A DNA stretch of 64,000 nt from Globodera rostochiensis (GCA_018350325.1 JAEVLN010000001.1:6291254-6355253), one strand, 5' to 3'. Numbered from the stretch's first letter, positions 46,374 to 57,683 are shown. The notes: generated from the letters alone by a model not told the origin. Program-made: numbers and translations.

Positions 46374-46377
46374 TAGA

Positions 46378-46520
46378 GAAAGGACTTGAGGACCGATCGA
46401 GATTACGATCGAGAATCTCGTAAAATCTCGAATCTCGAAAAATCTCGTATCTCGAAGATCTCGAAAAAATTCGTTCGATCGAGATTTCGATCGAGAATCT
46501 CGATCGGTCCTTTCTCTACA
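46378..46520. repeat. GATCGAGAATCTCG foldback repeat
   Basis: Ends GAAAGGACTTGAGGACCGATC and GATCGGTCCTTTCTC are inverted, with nested ATCTCG motifs between. Related copies occur at 34497-34598 and 36224-36290 (spectrin introns) and 55884-56013 (receptor intron). Confidence 0.75.
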
Positions 46521-46768
46521 ACCAATGTTGTAACTTGAAAAAAATTGTTGGGCTTGCATAAAAGCCCTGCATTTTCGACATCCCGAAAAAACACAGTTTT
46601 TCTAGATCTTTTAAATGATGTGCAATTGGTACCTGACTCTCAGCCTTATTCATAACTCTGAAAACCCAACTGTCCTGAACCCGCCCCCCCCCCATTGGCG
46701 CGGAAAATACTAACACGTACATTTAGATTTTCAAATTATTCTTGACCCACCAACAACTTTTTCAAATA

Positions 46769-47878
46769 ATGGAACTCGCAGTGGGAGTTATTATGAAGCC
46801 CGTAGGTGGCAACGAAGTACGTTTGGCGATTCCGACAGAATTGCTTCAAGCTGTGCCATTCGCGGACGGGGGAGTCTTTGGCTACATGGTGCCTGTTGGC
46901 ATCAATTTCCAAAATTTCGAGATTGTGTCGATTGAGTAAGTTAACTTTTGCTTCTTTAAGCCATACGCACCCCATTTTAGACGCATCGACAACAACCTAG
47001 TGATCGACTTTATGAGGAAGCTTTTTACCGAGGTCGAAAAGTTCGCACTGGAAGTCAGGGCCGGCGCTGAAAATACAGAATGGTGGGAACAAATCCGTGG
47101 GCTCTGGCCCATCATGGCGCCAAAACTGGCGATGCTTAAATTTGGCGAGCGCGGTCTGTCCCCGTTCATCCGGCACATTTCCGGAACTTTCCTCTCCGAC
47201 TGTCAAATTCTTCAATCCATTGAATCTGCTGAGGCGGGTTTTGAAGATCGGGAGCTGTTTGCGTGGATCCACCGTCCCTCACTGAATGGTCCGAAATTGT
47301 TTATGGGCGGAACGATGAGCGAGGAGGATACTATCGGCAACTTTTTGTGGACTATCGATGTCATTGACCCACTGGTTACGGTCGGTTTTTATTTTCATAA
47401 TATTAAAAAAATATGTTTTTTAGCCTCAAATTCCTTCTAAAAAGGCACAAAATTATAACGAAAAGACAAATAATGACCGATTTGCTTTCTGCTGATGATT
47501 TTGTTGCTTAATTTAGGAATTTCGCCGCGCAACAAGTGCGGTTGCATATATCATTTGTTTGCGTTTTATCTCTGTTCCCAGCGCATTCAACGAGGCGAAC
47601 TCGACGACTCAGGAGCTGCTGATTTTCGAGCCAACACGTAACCGAATTCGAAATCTTTATTAAATGAAATGTCGTAAAAAATAGGTTTTGGTGAATGGAT
47701 GTTGAAGCGTTGTCCGTCTGAGAGGGACATGGCACAATGGGAAGAATGGGAGAGAGAGGCGATGCAGTCGCCAAAGAACTTTGTCGTCTTCGGGCAAAAG
47801 TTGGACGGGTAAGTGCTGCTAATTTTGAATCAAACAAATCCAAATTTTTCCAATCGTTTCAGGCACGCAACGCCGTAG
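46769..47878 (+). CDS. F-box-family protein lacking a visible F-box (nematode-expanded family)
   Basis: Exons 46769-46935, 46981-47380, 47517-47637, 47685-47808, 47863-47878; phases close, 275 residues. It aligns along its length with the minus-strand neighbour at 48075-49803: VIDFMRKLF, WWEQIRGLWPIMAPKLAMLKF, EFRRATSAVAYII and MLKRCPSERDMAQWEEWE match the equivalent blocks, and both split between exons at the same EFR position. The neighbour begins with an F-box-like region; here the sequence starts after it at MELAVGVIMKP. Either the F-box exon was lost, or the true start lies upstream of what I can recognise. The C-terminal exon has only five codons, with AATAAA five bases after the stop. 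Function unknown; the family is probably linked to ubiquitin-ligase adaptor genes. Confidence 0.7.
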
Positions 47879-47882
47879 ACCC

Positions 47883-47888
47883 AATAAA
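47883..47888 (+). promoter_or_regulatory. Polyadenylation signal AATAAA
   Basis: Five bases after the stop codon of the 46769-47878 gene, a usual spacing for compact nematode 3' UTRs. Confidence 0.6.
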
Positions 47889-48074
47889 TGTGTGATGAGG
47901 CTGGACGGAAGAGAACGATTGAATGTTCTCATGAAGCCAAATTGACCATGTTTCAGAGATTATTTTTTTGTTCTCATTAAGCATTTACAAAAAGCCTTGG
48001 TTGTTTGAATTTTAAAAAAGAAGAATCGTTGTTAAACTCTTGATGTTGCATTAAAAAAAGATGGTTTGGTTCTT

Positions 48075-49803
48075 CTATTCTTCCCCGGACTGAACATCAA
48101 CCGTGACCGAATTAGGCAACGGATCGTGATGCGGCAATGGCTTCTTAGTCGCTTCGCTTTCTCCTTCCGCCCATTTCGCCTCATCTCTCTCAATTGGACT
48201 TCTTCTCAGCAGCAGCATATCGTGTTGAGCGAGTTCAAGCGCAAATCGCTCCCGCGTTTGTCGGTTAATCAATTCAAAGGGCTCAAATTCGTCAAACTCT
48301 GCACAAACACAACAAAGAACAACAATGTAACTGGCCGAGGTGGAGGCATTGCGAAATTCCTTAAATGGAAGGCAAATTATACAAAATAAAAGAAGCTTCA
48401 CATTGGTCTTTTTAAGAAACCAATAAAATACCGTATCTGCTTGCCCAAAAGATTTACAAAATTGAAATTGATCATTTTTGTGGGTTTCTCTTCCCTTCCA
48501 TTTGCCCCCGGTACACCTCGATTGGGCGCCGACAAGTTTTTCGTTAAAACTTTGTTTAAAGTCAACCAACCCAAACATTCTTGGTATCATTCGAAAGCAT
48601 GCAATAAGTAGAAGCTTACAAAGGCAAAAGCTAAGCGATTCGACTTAAACAAAGAAAGTTATGACGTCACCACGACAAAAATGGCAATTTTCAGAGGTTT
48701 TAAACCTAAACCTTTTTTTGAAAAGACGAATCGGTTAGCTTTAGCTTGGTCAAAGGTTCAGCATACTGAGAGTGGTGCTCCGTTTGCTCCACCCCCAGAC
48801 ACTTCATCCAAATTTCTTTTTCGAGCAGTTGACGACGACGACCTCTTTGAGATGGTTGATCGCGGCGTTGGGGAAGTATGTTTCCGAGTGGTCATTAAAT
48901 TTCAGCACCTTCGGACGGCCATCCTCCCGCGGAGTGTGCAGCCATTTGGACAGCGCTCGATCGGCAGGCGCTTCAGCGCGATCATCAGGCCATAAGGGGT
49001 TGAAGCGGTAGAAGTAAAAAGAGTCGAAAACGATCGTTCGGAGATTGGCCAAATTTCGCAGAACATTGGGGGCGATCCGAATTCGCAGTGTATTCAAGCG
49101 GTTTCTGCTTTTGAACTTCAACTTGCCAACGCTGTTCACCATCAGAGGCCAAATATTGCGTGTAATTTCCCCCCAGACGTCATTATTATTGGCACGATTG
49201 GTGCAAACTCTCAACATTGTGTCCGCGCTGAAAAGCCGCCGGATGAGATGAAGGAAGGCGATGGCAGTGTGATCGATGGTGCTAAAATTATGATTGATTT
49301 GTGTTAATTGAAGCATAATTACCATATCCAAATGTGTTTGAAGCCGATTATATTGTCCGGCAGCGGTTGTTGTGGGATCGGCAGCAGTTGTTTGATAACT
49401 TTTCTACGCATGACAGCAATTTGTGCCGCCCCATTGCCCTCGGGGAAACGTTGAATTTTCAATTCCCCAAGTGTCCATTTCCTCTTCTTAAAGTGCAAGT
49501 CCACCAAAGTGTCGAAACGGTCTGAGAGCAGTGCCAATTTCAGTCCAAGTACGGCCGGTCCAAGGCTCGGGAAAGTGCTCAACCAAATGTCGTCACAAAC
49601 GAAACTAAAATTGAATTCATAGTTTGAAAAATAAATTTGTAAATCAAATTGATTTAAAAAATGAAATGTTTTAGCGTAAATTATGAAAAATAATTGTCCC
49701 TAAGGCGTCAACCAATTTTGTGTTGGGAATATTTGAAAATTGCATATTTTTGAACTCACATTTTACTCAATCGTCGCTGTGCCTCCCGGGGATGATCAGA
49801 CAT
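48075..49803 (-). CDS. F-box domain protein, cyst-nematode expanded family
   Basis: Minus-strand exons 49803-49760, 49604-49323, 49281-48843, 48359-48075; phases 2, 2, 0 close, 349 residues. Starts MSDHPREAQRRLSKM, then an F-box-like region at about residues 16-60: CDDIWLSTFPSLGP, LGLKLALLSDRFD, LVDLHFKKRKW. F-box regions bind Skp1 in SCF ubiquitin ligases, and the C-terminal part would choose the substrate. The rest (IRRLF, EITRNIWPLMVNSVGKLKF, LSKWLHTPREDG, EPFELINRQTRERF) is a family-specific region that I recognise from plant-parasitic nematode gene sets without a defined function. The tail is acidic. It is tail-to-tail with a paralogue at 46769-47878, about 200 bp apart. Intron 3 (48360-48842) is the largest. 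Confidence 0.8.
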
Positions 49804-50743
49804 TTTAAGCAAGTCAAACCCAAATTTAAGACTTTAACCCTGAAAACCGAACGAAAAAATGAAATTTGAAGGGATGTCTAAAGAAGGAAAAATTTGGACG
49901 ATTAGGAAGAAAGAAGAATGGATGAACAAAATTTGATTTTTTTGTTGATGGAATGGGTGAACGGAATGAAAATGGTTGAAAGTGGCCGTCAGTGGCCGTC
50001 GTCGGTGCCCGTTGACCAACGGCATAAAAGGGGGAAAAGACGCATCATTCCTTTTCCCACCCATTTAAATTTGTCATTGTCATCCGCCGTTGGCCAATTA
50101 GAGGGGGGAAGCGGGGGCAAAGGAGGGGGGCAGGGGGGCGGGGGCAACCACTTGCTGCCGCCTGTTGGGCAATTAGAAAGGAGGGGAGGAGGGGGTGGGA
50201 TGGGAAAGGGTGCGGCGTGACCCCCCCCCCCCCCCTACTAACTTACTAATCATCAATCAATGGTAATTAATGCCGAGGGCATAACCACCTGCTGCCGCTC
50301 TCCTCCATACTCCGGCAATAGATGCAATGGTGATCGTTTGCGATTGGGTAAATGGTTCTGCTGCTTCACCTCCTCAAACACGCCGACCGATGCGCAAATT
50401 CAAATTGTGTGCCGATGGATGGACGGAAAAGCATGCGGCGTGCCCCCCCCCCTTCTAATCATCAATCAATGGTAATTAGTGATATTTGATTTAAGGGGTT
50501 CCGGGACGGGGCCATTCCGTCGCCACATCTTTTGGCCCATCACCCCTTAAAGTCGTCCATTTTGGGCATCAATCAACCTTTTATCACATTGCGCAATATA
50601 CAATTAGGTAATTAATTGCATTTGTTTAAGTCGGGGATAACCTTTTATCACTTGCGCAATATACAATTAGGTAATTAATTGCATTTGTTTAATTGTCGGG
50701 GATAACCTTTTATCACATTGCGCATATACAATTAGGTAATTAA
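49804..50743. other. Intergenic
   Basis: Two G- or C-run rich stretches (50100-50235, 50440) and the 3' part of the array described at 50576-50757. No gene supported. Confidence 0.6.
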
Positions 50744-50757
50744 TTAATTGTCGGGGA
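50576..50757. repeat. ~62-bp tandem repeat overlapping the rhodanese stop codon
   Basis: Three units of AACCTTTTATCACATTGCGC, AATTAGGTAATTAATTG and GTCGGGGAT. On the minus strand the last part reads ATCCCCGACAATTAA, the final codons and stop of the rhodanese gene, so copies of the coding end lie downstream of the real one. Confidence 0.88.
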
Positions 50758-53671
50758 TCACTTTCAAATGGTCCGGGGCCCTGACCAGCCATTCGGGCCA
50801 TGCCCCAAAATACAATTCGGCGCTGAAATTCGCGCGTAGCAGTGCCGTCCACACAAAAGCGGCACGATGGGACGAGAAGCCGTCATAAACGATGATGGGA
50901 CGGCCGGGCGAAAGGCCAAATTGGGCGTGGAACAGCGTGCGCTGCCCCTCGGGCGACAGGCCGTCCAAAGTCTCCACCGGAACGCTTTTGGCACTTCGAA
51001 TGTGCCCGAAGATGGCGCCGGAGGCGGACGACGAGGGGCCGGGGACGGACGGGGCATGGCCGTCAAATTCCTAAAAAAAATTCCGCTTTTTTAGTTGACG
51101 CCGTTGGCGCTAAATTTGAGTTGAATGACGTCATCACTAGAGCCCGGACTTTTGAAAAATCCGGAACCAAGATCGAGATTTGGGATGGGCCGAGACCGAG
51201 ATCGAGAGTTGTCTCGAAATTTTGAGTGTCCAGGTCTCGGAATTTTCGCCAAATTTCCGAGATTCGAGACCTGGACTCTCGGAAAATCTCGGTCGGGATC
51301 TCGATCTCGCCGGGCTCTAGTCATCACTTTGTAAATTGAAAATCTAAAATTTTAGCGATGACGTCATTTTATGTTTTTTATTTAATTTAAGCGTTCGCCG
51401 GCGGCGACTGACGGCGAATGATTTGTGTTTATACGAAATGGAAATCACTTTTTATGTTCCCATCGAATTACCCCAATTTTCTTTCACTAAATTTTTGATC
51501 GAATTTTTTCTAAATTTGCCTCACTTTTTCCGTCTGAGCGTCCACAATGTCCGCAACATTTGCGCTTGCGGCGTTGTCTCCCTCAAAATTTGCCAAAACG
51601 TCGTCAAAAGTGGCAATGAATTCGGCGCGCCATTGCGCCTGAAAAATGCCGATGGGCGAATGCCCGGGGGACACGTTTGGCGGCACATTTAGGCCCTTGA
51701 GCAATGTGATCAGCGAAGTGCCATTCACCGTCCAATTTGGGCCACCCATTAGCAACAGCGAATTGTCGAGTCCGAAAAGCTGATCGGTTTAAGACAAAAT
51801 ATTTAAACAGAAATAAGTCTGGGGGATACGGGATGGTTCGAGTACGGACCGAATCAAGACCCCGAGGCAATACCTGCTTCAACCTTAACCGATTCTGACG
51901 ATTTTATAGCCTTAAGCTATCGTAGAGTAGAAGCTACCATTAACAGCCAGCATCTTTGCGTTTTAAGTTTTCTGACCATAACTTTTTTGAGAATTGTCCA
52001 ATCGCAAAGTTTTAGCTTAATGATAGCTTCTACTCTACGACAGCTTTCGAAAGGTTATAAAATCGTCAGAATCGGTTAAGGTTGAGGCAAGTTATTGCCC
52101 CGGGGGTCTGGATTCGATAGGAAGCCGTTCAAGCAGTACAACGACACGAACCCGAAATATCCAAAGGGCGTAATGTGCCCACAGCTGTTGCGGTGACTGA
52201 ACGTCGTAGAGGAGAACAACGGAGCCGTCGTCAACTTCTTCAGAACGCAAAAAGCGTTGGAATTGCAGCGGATGGACCGGCACGCCGTTGTGGGACAGTG
52301 AGGACAGAAGGAGGACTTTTGCCGGCGGCAGTGCCGCGGGGGTTGTAGGAAAACTGAAAGTGATCGGAGTGATCAAAACGTCAGAGGTCAGACAAAGTGA
52401 TCGGAGTCAAAAATTTCAAACAATTAACACAACAACCTGTTCCTGTCCCGGACTTCGAACAGTCTCAGACGCCTTCTGATCTGCCCATCGTCCAGCCACC
52501 GGACCAACTCTTCGGGTTGGACCACAAATTGGTGGGACGCCTCGGGGGCAGAAGAAGAGGACGACGCCTTTGGCGAAGACGGAGTTGCCGACTGCGTTTC
52601 CATTGTCCGAGCTTCGGACGATGTCCATGCTGGTGATGTTGCTGGTGCTTCTGATACTTCCTCCTCTTCTTCCTCCTCTTCCTCCTCTCCCCCTTCGCCT
52701 CCTTTTTGTCCAGAAAGAGTCGCCGGAGGCAAAACTTTTGGCGGCACTTTGTGAGGCGTTGTGGTTGAGGTTGGCATTGGCACAAGCCTGAGCGGCCAGT
52801 TCATCTGATTTTTGCGTCTCATTTCGCTGTTGTTGTTGGCCACCCACAGGGAGAGGAAAGCGATGGACAACAAAATCAGACAGAACGCCAAGAAGGCCAA
52901 GGCGGGCCAGAACTAAAAAACTGGTCAAATGAACAAACCAAACTTCGGACAAACTAAACCGGCAAATGGACAAACGAACAAATCTTTTGTATCAGGATAA
53001 ATAATTTAAATGGCAATTACCCTGGCCAAATTTGTCTTCCCGAACGGCTTCAGCTCGCGCTTTGCGTTTCCAAAAAGTTTCGGTGGCGGAAGTGGCGGAG
53101 GAAGCGGCGGCACTTTGGGCGGAAGCGGCTGCACCTTTTTGTCAAAAATGCCAACCTTGGACGGGCTCGTCTTCTGCTGCTGCTGCTGCTGCTGCTGGTG
53201 GCGGTACATCATTCCAATTCTGTCCTTCTTGCACTCCTCCCCGTCGTCCCCGTCCTCGTAATGGTTCTCCTCCAACTCGTCGTCCCCATCCTGGTGTTGC
53301 TGCTGTTGCTGTTCGTCCTGCTTCCCCTGCAGTTGCTGTGGATGTTCATGTCGCCATTGAACGCGTCCAGTGCCCACTCCGTTGCCCATTATGGGCGATT
53401 TGGAGTGCCGTTTGCCCAATTGGATTTCCTCCACCGTACAGTACGCCTCGCGTGGCAAATTGCCCTCTGTTGGCGAAGTGTCCAACGCCGTCGCCGCTTC
53501 TCCATTTGAATTTTTTGCTTTTGCATTCGATGGGCCCCAATTGTAAGTGCCACGAAAGGATGTGTTGACGGGCAACGAACGGCGTTCTCCAAGACAAATG
53601 CCATTATTATTATTGTTGTGGGCGGTGGCACGTGGTGCCCACGCCTTCCGCTGGGACTTTGCCGAAAACAT
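50744..53671 (-). CDS. Membrane-anchored tandem rhodanese-like protein, catalytic Cys absent
   Basis: Minus-strand exons 53671-53021, 52912-52437, 52353-52152, 51779-51525, 51070-50744; phases 0, 2, 0, 0 close, 636 residues. Residues 1-217 are hydrophilic with Asn, Gln and Pro runs; residues 218-241 form one transmembrane helix (FWPALAFLAFCLILL). A Glu run and Ser-rich linker follow. Two rhodanese-type modules come next. Module 1 is about 343-510 (VVQPEELVRWLDDG, VVLLYDVQSP, ALWIFR|LFGLDNSLLLMGG-PNW), and the exon 3/4 join restores the usual WIF-R-x-FG-LLxGGxPNW order. Module 2 is about 513-636 (VDAQTEKEFDG, FGHIRSAKSVPVE, PIIVYDGFSSHRAAF). Rhodaneses and mercaptopyruvate sulfurtransferases use a Cys in the loop after the IIVY strand; here it is Asp591, so sulfur transfer is unlikely. 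Reading exon 3 through its donor would instead stop at 52092. Confidence 0.82.
51137..51320. mobile_element. 184-bp foldback MITE in the last intron of the rhodanese gene
   Basis: Terminal inverted repeats CTAGAGCCCGG and CCGGGCTCTAG are flanked by TCATCA at 51131-51136 and 51321-51326. The interior is self-complementary (GAGACCGAGATCGAGA-type motifs). Confidence 0.82.
51886..52090. mobile_element. Palindromic element in rhodanese intron 3
   Basis: CCTTAACCGATTCTGACGAT (about 51889) is inverted at about 52062-52081, and CTTAAGCTATCGTAGAGTAG pairs with the CTTCTACTCTACGACAGC arm at 52027. The right arm (51963-52090) is copied at 45096-45235 beside the broken rhodanese copy. Confidence 0.75.
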
Positions 53672-54665
53672 TGTGCCGTGCCGTAAGGGATGTGGACTAC
53701 AGAACACCTCCTCTGTTCAATGATTACGGTACACAAACACCTAATTATTGATTAAGTTAAATAGGAGTTATTGATCGAATCGATCGAGAATGGAATTTCG
53801 TTTTTGTTTTTGCCTTATTTTTGAATGTTTTTGAGCAACAAAAATAGGGGGGGGGGGGGGGTGTAAAATGACAAAAGTCGCGTCGCCGTCCCGTCGGGAT
53901 GACCGACTTTTTTTGATTACAAAAGGATTTTCTTCGGGAATATATTTTATATTTTGAACAAAATGCTTTTGGTGCGTCCGCCCGCCCGCCCGCCGTTTGG
54001 GTTGGGTCGGACAGTGCGCATTTGTTTTCGGGAGTGGCGCTGATGACACACTATTTGCGCGCCTCGGGAGAAAATGGATGGATCGGTTTGACAACGGAAA
54101 AAGCCTCCCCCTCCAAAACTGTGAGCCTCTTTCAACCCCCGGGGGGGGGGGCAATATTACCAATTACCGATTTGTCTCTTTCCATCGCCCGAGGAAATCA
54201 AAAATTCGATTTTTTGGTGGAAGGGGTCGGCTTGACGTCGTCGTCGAGACGTGCGCTGCGCGGACAGAATTTTATGGCGACAAAAGTTCTACCAAAAGGG
54301 CGAAAACATTGTGCTTAAAGAGAGGGGGGGGGGAGGGGGCGGGGAGTGATTCGTCGCGCGAAGGTCATCACCGGAGGCGATAACGACGACGACGACGGGA
54401 CGGACGGGGGGGGGGGGGGGACAACGGCAGCACATTTTGCGCCGTTAAAGCCAAGTGTTGAATTGATCACATCACAACACTGACAATGAATGAATGAATG
54501 AATGGCCTCGCGCGCTCTCTCTCTGTTTTTGATCGTTTTTTGTTTAATTTTTATTAAAAATTGAACAAAAATCACACTTTTAAGGTGCCAAACGATTTGC
54601 TCCAACAATGGCATTTTAAAAAGATGGGACGACCAATGCTTTCTAATATGAAACCGACTCTAAAC
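53672..54665. other. Intergenic, no supported gene
   Basis: Upstream flank of the rhodanese gene and 3' flank of the receptor gene. Contains G runs (53848, 54140, 54327, 54408) and a GAATGAATGAATG repeat (54486-54503). Open frames are present but unsupported. Confidence 0.6.
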
Positions 54666-57600
54666 TCAGAGAACGATCACTTCTTCGGACGGGTCCGATC
54701 GCCGATCGAACTCGACCCAATTGTTTTGTTTGGCCTCTGTTGGTGAACTCGGCACTTCCATTGGCACTTCCGTTTGGAGGGCATCTTCCGCCGGTGGCGA
54801 TAAATTTCCGGGCGATTGTTGCGGCCAATGCTTTCGTCGGCGGTGTGGCCGTCGGTTGCAGCGAAAGCATCCGCGGATTTGGGCACGGGTGGAGGGATTG
54901 AAGGCAAAGTAAATGAGCGAACGGGCAGCGGACGTGAACCTGGGCGAGGGGTTCGGCAAGTATTTATTAGAATGAAACCATGGCAGCAGTACGGCCTTCC
55001 CCCCCCCCTCCTCCTCCTCCGGGGGGTTCGGCAAGTATCAGAATGAAACCGTGGCAGCAGTACGGCCTTCCCCCCCCCCCCCTCCTCCTCCTCCGCGGGG
55101 TTCGGCAAGTATCAGAATGAAACCGTGGCAGCAGTACGGCCTTCACCCCCCCCCCCCAAATATTACATGTACACGAAGGAGACGATGTCGGAGAAAACGG
55201 TGTGGAAGGTGGACGCCAAAGTTGGGTCTTCGGGGTCGCGCAAAAGTGCCGAGTTCGACCTGAAACTTTGCCCCAAAGTGTCTCTATGACAAATACAAAT
55301 ATTTAACCTTTCCAACACTGTCAATGCTAAATGCAGTGTATTGCTGACCAGATAAGAGCACACAATGCAGACCATCTGAGATGACATTATCACCCAGGTA
55401 CCGTAATCCTCCCCCTCTACCATAATATACTAAATCGTCACTCAGTACCGTAATCCTCCCCCTCTACCATAATATACTAAATCGTCACTCAGTACCGTAA
55501 TCCTCCCCCTCTACCATAATATACTAAGCCGCCTGTTGTAAGCGCACCGTACCCTCCTCCTCCCCCTACTGCCAGGCCTCCTCACACTCACAAATCAGTA
55601 CCGTAATCCTTCCCCTCTACCATAATATACTAAGCCGCCTGTTGTAAGCGCACCGTACCCTCCTCCTCCCACTCCCCCTCCCGCCAGGCCTCCCCACACT
55701 CACAAATCAGTACCGTAATCCTTCCCCTCTACCATAATATACTAAGCCGCCTGTTGTAAGCGCACCGTACCCTCCTCCTCCCCCTCCCTCTCCCCCCAGT
55801 CTCTTACCGTATAAACCGCTGACCGTACCGGCCCGTTGAGGCTCAGTCGGTGGATGAATGAGGCTCTGCAGTTGGGTGACATTTACACCAGTAGTGATCG
55901 AGAATCGTTTTCGTAAAACGTCGTAAAAATGTGAATTTCAAGTTTTCGATAGAAATCGGACCGATCGGTATTCTCGATCGAAATCTTGATCGGTCCTCAA
56001 GTCCGATCTCTAGATTTTGACCATAAAATCGTATCGTATTTTGAAAAACGAAAAACGTTGGCATTTTGCTCCTTCTTTTCACTTCACCTGCGTCCGTTTG
56101 CGAATTGACGGCTTCCGAAAGAGGACGGCGCCGTATTTGTCGGCACTTTGGACGGCGCCGGGGGCGGGAGGCGAAGGACGGCGGGGGAAAAGTGCCGCGG
56201 GGACAATTGCGACACCCTCCGGACGACCACCTGCACAGAAAGTCTTTTTACGGTCGAAGTCCCGCGGGAACGCCCCGGGCGCCGGACACACAGACCAAGT
56301 TGAAGGCGAGCAGAACAAAGAATGGGAAAACGGTCTGGGCGATGGACAACAAGTGGAAGTCGAACACGTAGAAGAACCGCGATGACATCACCCAATCGGC
56401 GGGCCCCGCCGTTTTTGTTCGGAAAAAATCGTCGCACTGATAAAGAGAAAAAAAAATTTGGATTTAAATTTAAATTTTCATGCTAATGAAAAACACCTGC
56501 GGGTAGTCATGCACTGTGGTTGCCCAATAGGTAGGCAGACGGAGCAGGGCGCATGCCCCGAGGGTGAATCCCTAAAGTTGGCATTTTTGGTTTTAATGAG
56601 AATGTGTTGATTAGAGGTTGGACAAATCCGGGTATATCCGCCGCCCCCCCCCCTCCCCCTCGGGATACCGGAAACCCGGGACAAATGGACACCCGGATAC
56701 CGGTCCCGGGTACCGGATGCTCGGGATTCTGGACACCCGGGATTTTGGACACCCGGGATTTTGGACACCCGGGATTCTGGGCAACCGGATACCGGTCCCG
56801 GGTACCGGATGCTCGGGATTTTGGACACCCGGGATTTTGGACACCCGGGATTCTGGGCAACCGGATACCGGTCCCGGGTACCGGATGCTCGGGATTTTGG
56901 ACACCCGGGATTTTGGACACCCGGGATTCTGGGCAACCGGATACCGGTCCCGGGTACCGGATACTCGGATTAGCGGATATCCGGGCTTCTGGGCAACCGG
57001 ATATCCGTTCTTGTCCAACCCAAATGTTGATGCTTGATACTTACTACGGTTATCTGCCGACCCCTAACCGAATACATCCGGCGGAGGAGCGAATTTCGCC
57101 TGAAAATATTCTCAGAGAGTTCAAAAAAACAGAACAAATATTTTTTACACACATTTTGCCACTGCTTATCCAAACCAGACGTTCCAAAGTGGCAAAAATG
57201 AGCCTTTGAAGGGGAAATTTGCGCCCGAGCACAAGTTCAACACGTACATGTACGGGATGGCAAGTTGGCAAATGCGGGTTAGTACAAAGGCGGGCACAAT
57301 GTACAAATGGTAGAGAAGGAACAGCGGTCGAATGTGCAAGTAAATGACGGCCGCGTCGGCGCCGAACAGCAAAATGTATCCGGCACAAATGGACGCGTCG
57401 AGCAGTGCCAACACGCGTGGGTAAAGCGTGGCGGGCGTATTGGCACGTTCCAACGAAACGCGCGAGGAGAACAACACGAACAGCGCCAGGTTGGCGCCGG
57501 CACCGAACAGCGCCAGCACGGAGGACAACGACAGGAACAGAAAGCGTGCCAACGTGTACATTTCGTACTTGTAGGGAAGAAGACAAAATGCCAAAATGGC

Positions 57601-57683
57601 ACTTTGGACAAGGTAAATAAGCAAATTACCTCCCCGCAAAGTTGCTGTTGCTCATGTTCAAACTGTTCAGCTTCGTTGTCCAT
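54666..57683 (-). CDS. Rhodopsin-like seven-transmembrane receptor (orphan GPCR)
   Basis: Minus-strand exons 57683-57630, 57567-57248, 57203-57153, 57099-57045, 56571-56497, 56436-56290, 56230-56088, 55865-55808, 55375-55308, 55283-55167, 54939-54666; every phase closes, 453 residues. TM1 is at about 26-51 with the usual Asn (FGAGANLALF). TM2 is at 66-90 with the conserved Asp (ALLDASI). TM3 ends in ATLERLVWI, an ERY-type motif. TM4 is in exon 5 (LGACALLRLPTYW), TM5 in exon 6 (TVFPFFVLLAFN), TM6 in exon 9 and TM7 in exons 10-11 (IVSFVYMFTSAARSLIYFAF, then NPSTRAQI). The third loop is long and basic; the tail has Cys and Arg clusters and ends EEVIVL. It is probably a peptide or small-ligand receptor of a nematode family; no ligand can be named. 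Exon 3 is set by a weak GTGTGT donor, chosen by phase. Confidence 0.8.
54950..55150. repeat. ~55-bp tandem repeat in receptor intron 10
   Basis: Three units of GGGTTCGGCAAGTATCAGAA, TGAAACCGTGGCAGCAGTAC and GGCCTTCC plus a C run. The array reaches to within about 10 bp of the acceptor at 54940. Confidence 0.88.
55395..55800. repeat. Compound tandem repeat in receptor intron 8
   Basis: Units of AGTACCGTAATCCTCCCCCT, CTACCATAATATACTAA, and a longer form adding GCCGCCTGTTGTAAGCGCAC. Six to seven copies in 55395-55800. Confidence 0.92.
56640..57010. repeat. CCCGGG-rich tandem repeat in receptor intron 4
   Basis: Units built from GGGATTTTGGACACCC and GGGCAACCGGATACCGGTCC-CGGGTACCGGATGCTC, about four long units; internally palindromic. 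It makes open frames on both strands that are not genes. Confidence 0.92.

Larger units (their letters stand above)
45839..46768. other. Intergenic with two foldback repeats
   Basis: Contains the foldback at 46162-46373 and a GATCGAGAATCTCG palindromic repeat at 46378-46520. I looked for an upstream F-box exon for the following gene and found none. Confidence 0.6.

Noticed and set aside
51525..51779. Separate gene for the second rhodanese half
   Set aside because: Exon begins in phase 0 after an acceptor and completes the module begun in exon 3; no start codon context of its own.
52092..52376. Rhodanese exon 3 read through to a stop, making a shorter gene ending at 52092
   Set aside because: Splicing at 52152 to 51779 restores the conserved rhodanese order in phase; read-through sequence has no family match.
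56478..57209. Overlapping open frames with PGFWTPGIL or SKIPGVQNP repeats
   Set aside because: Tandem repeat in receptor intron 4; phases of the receptor exons exclude them.
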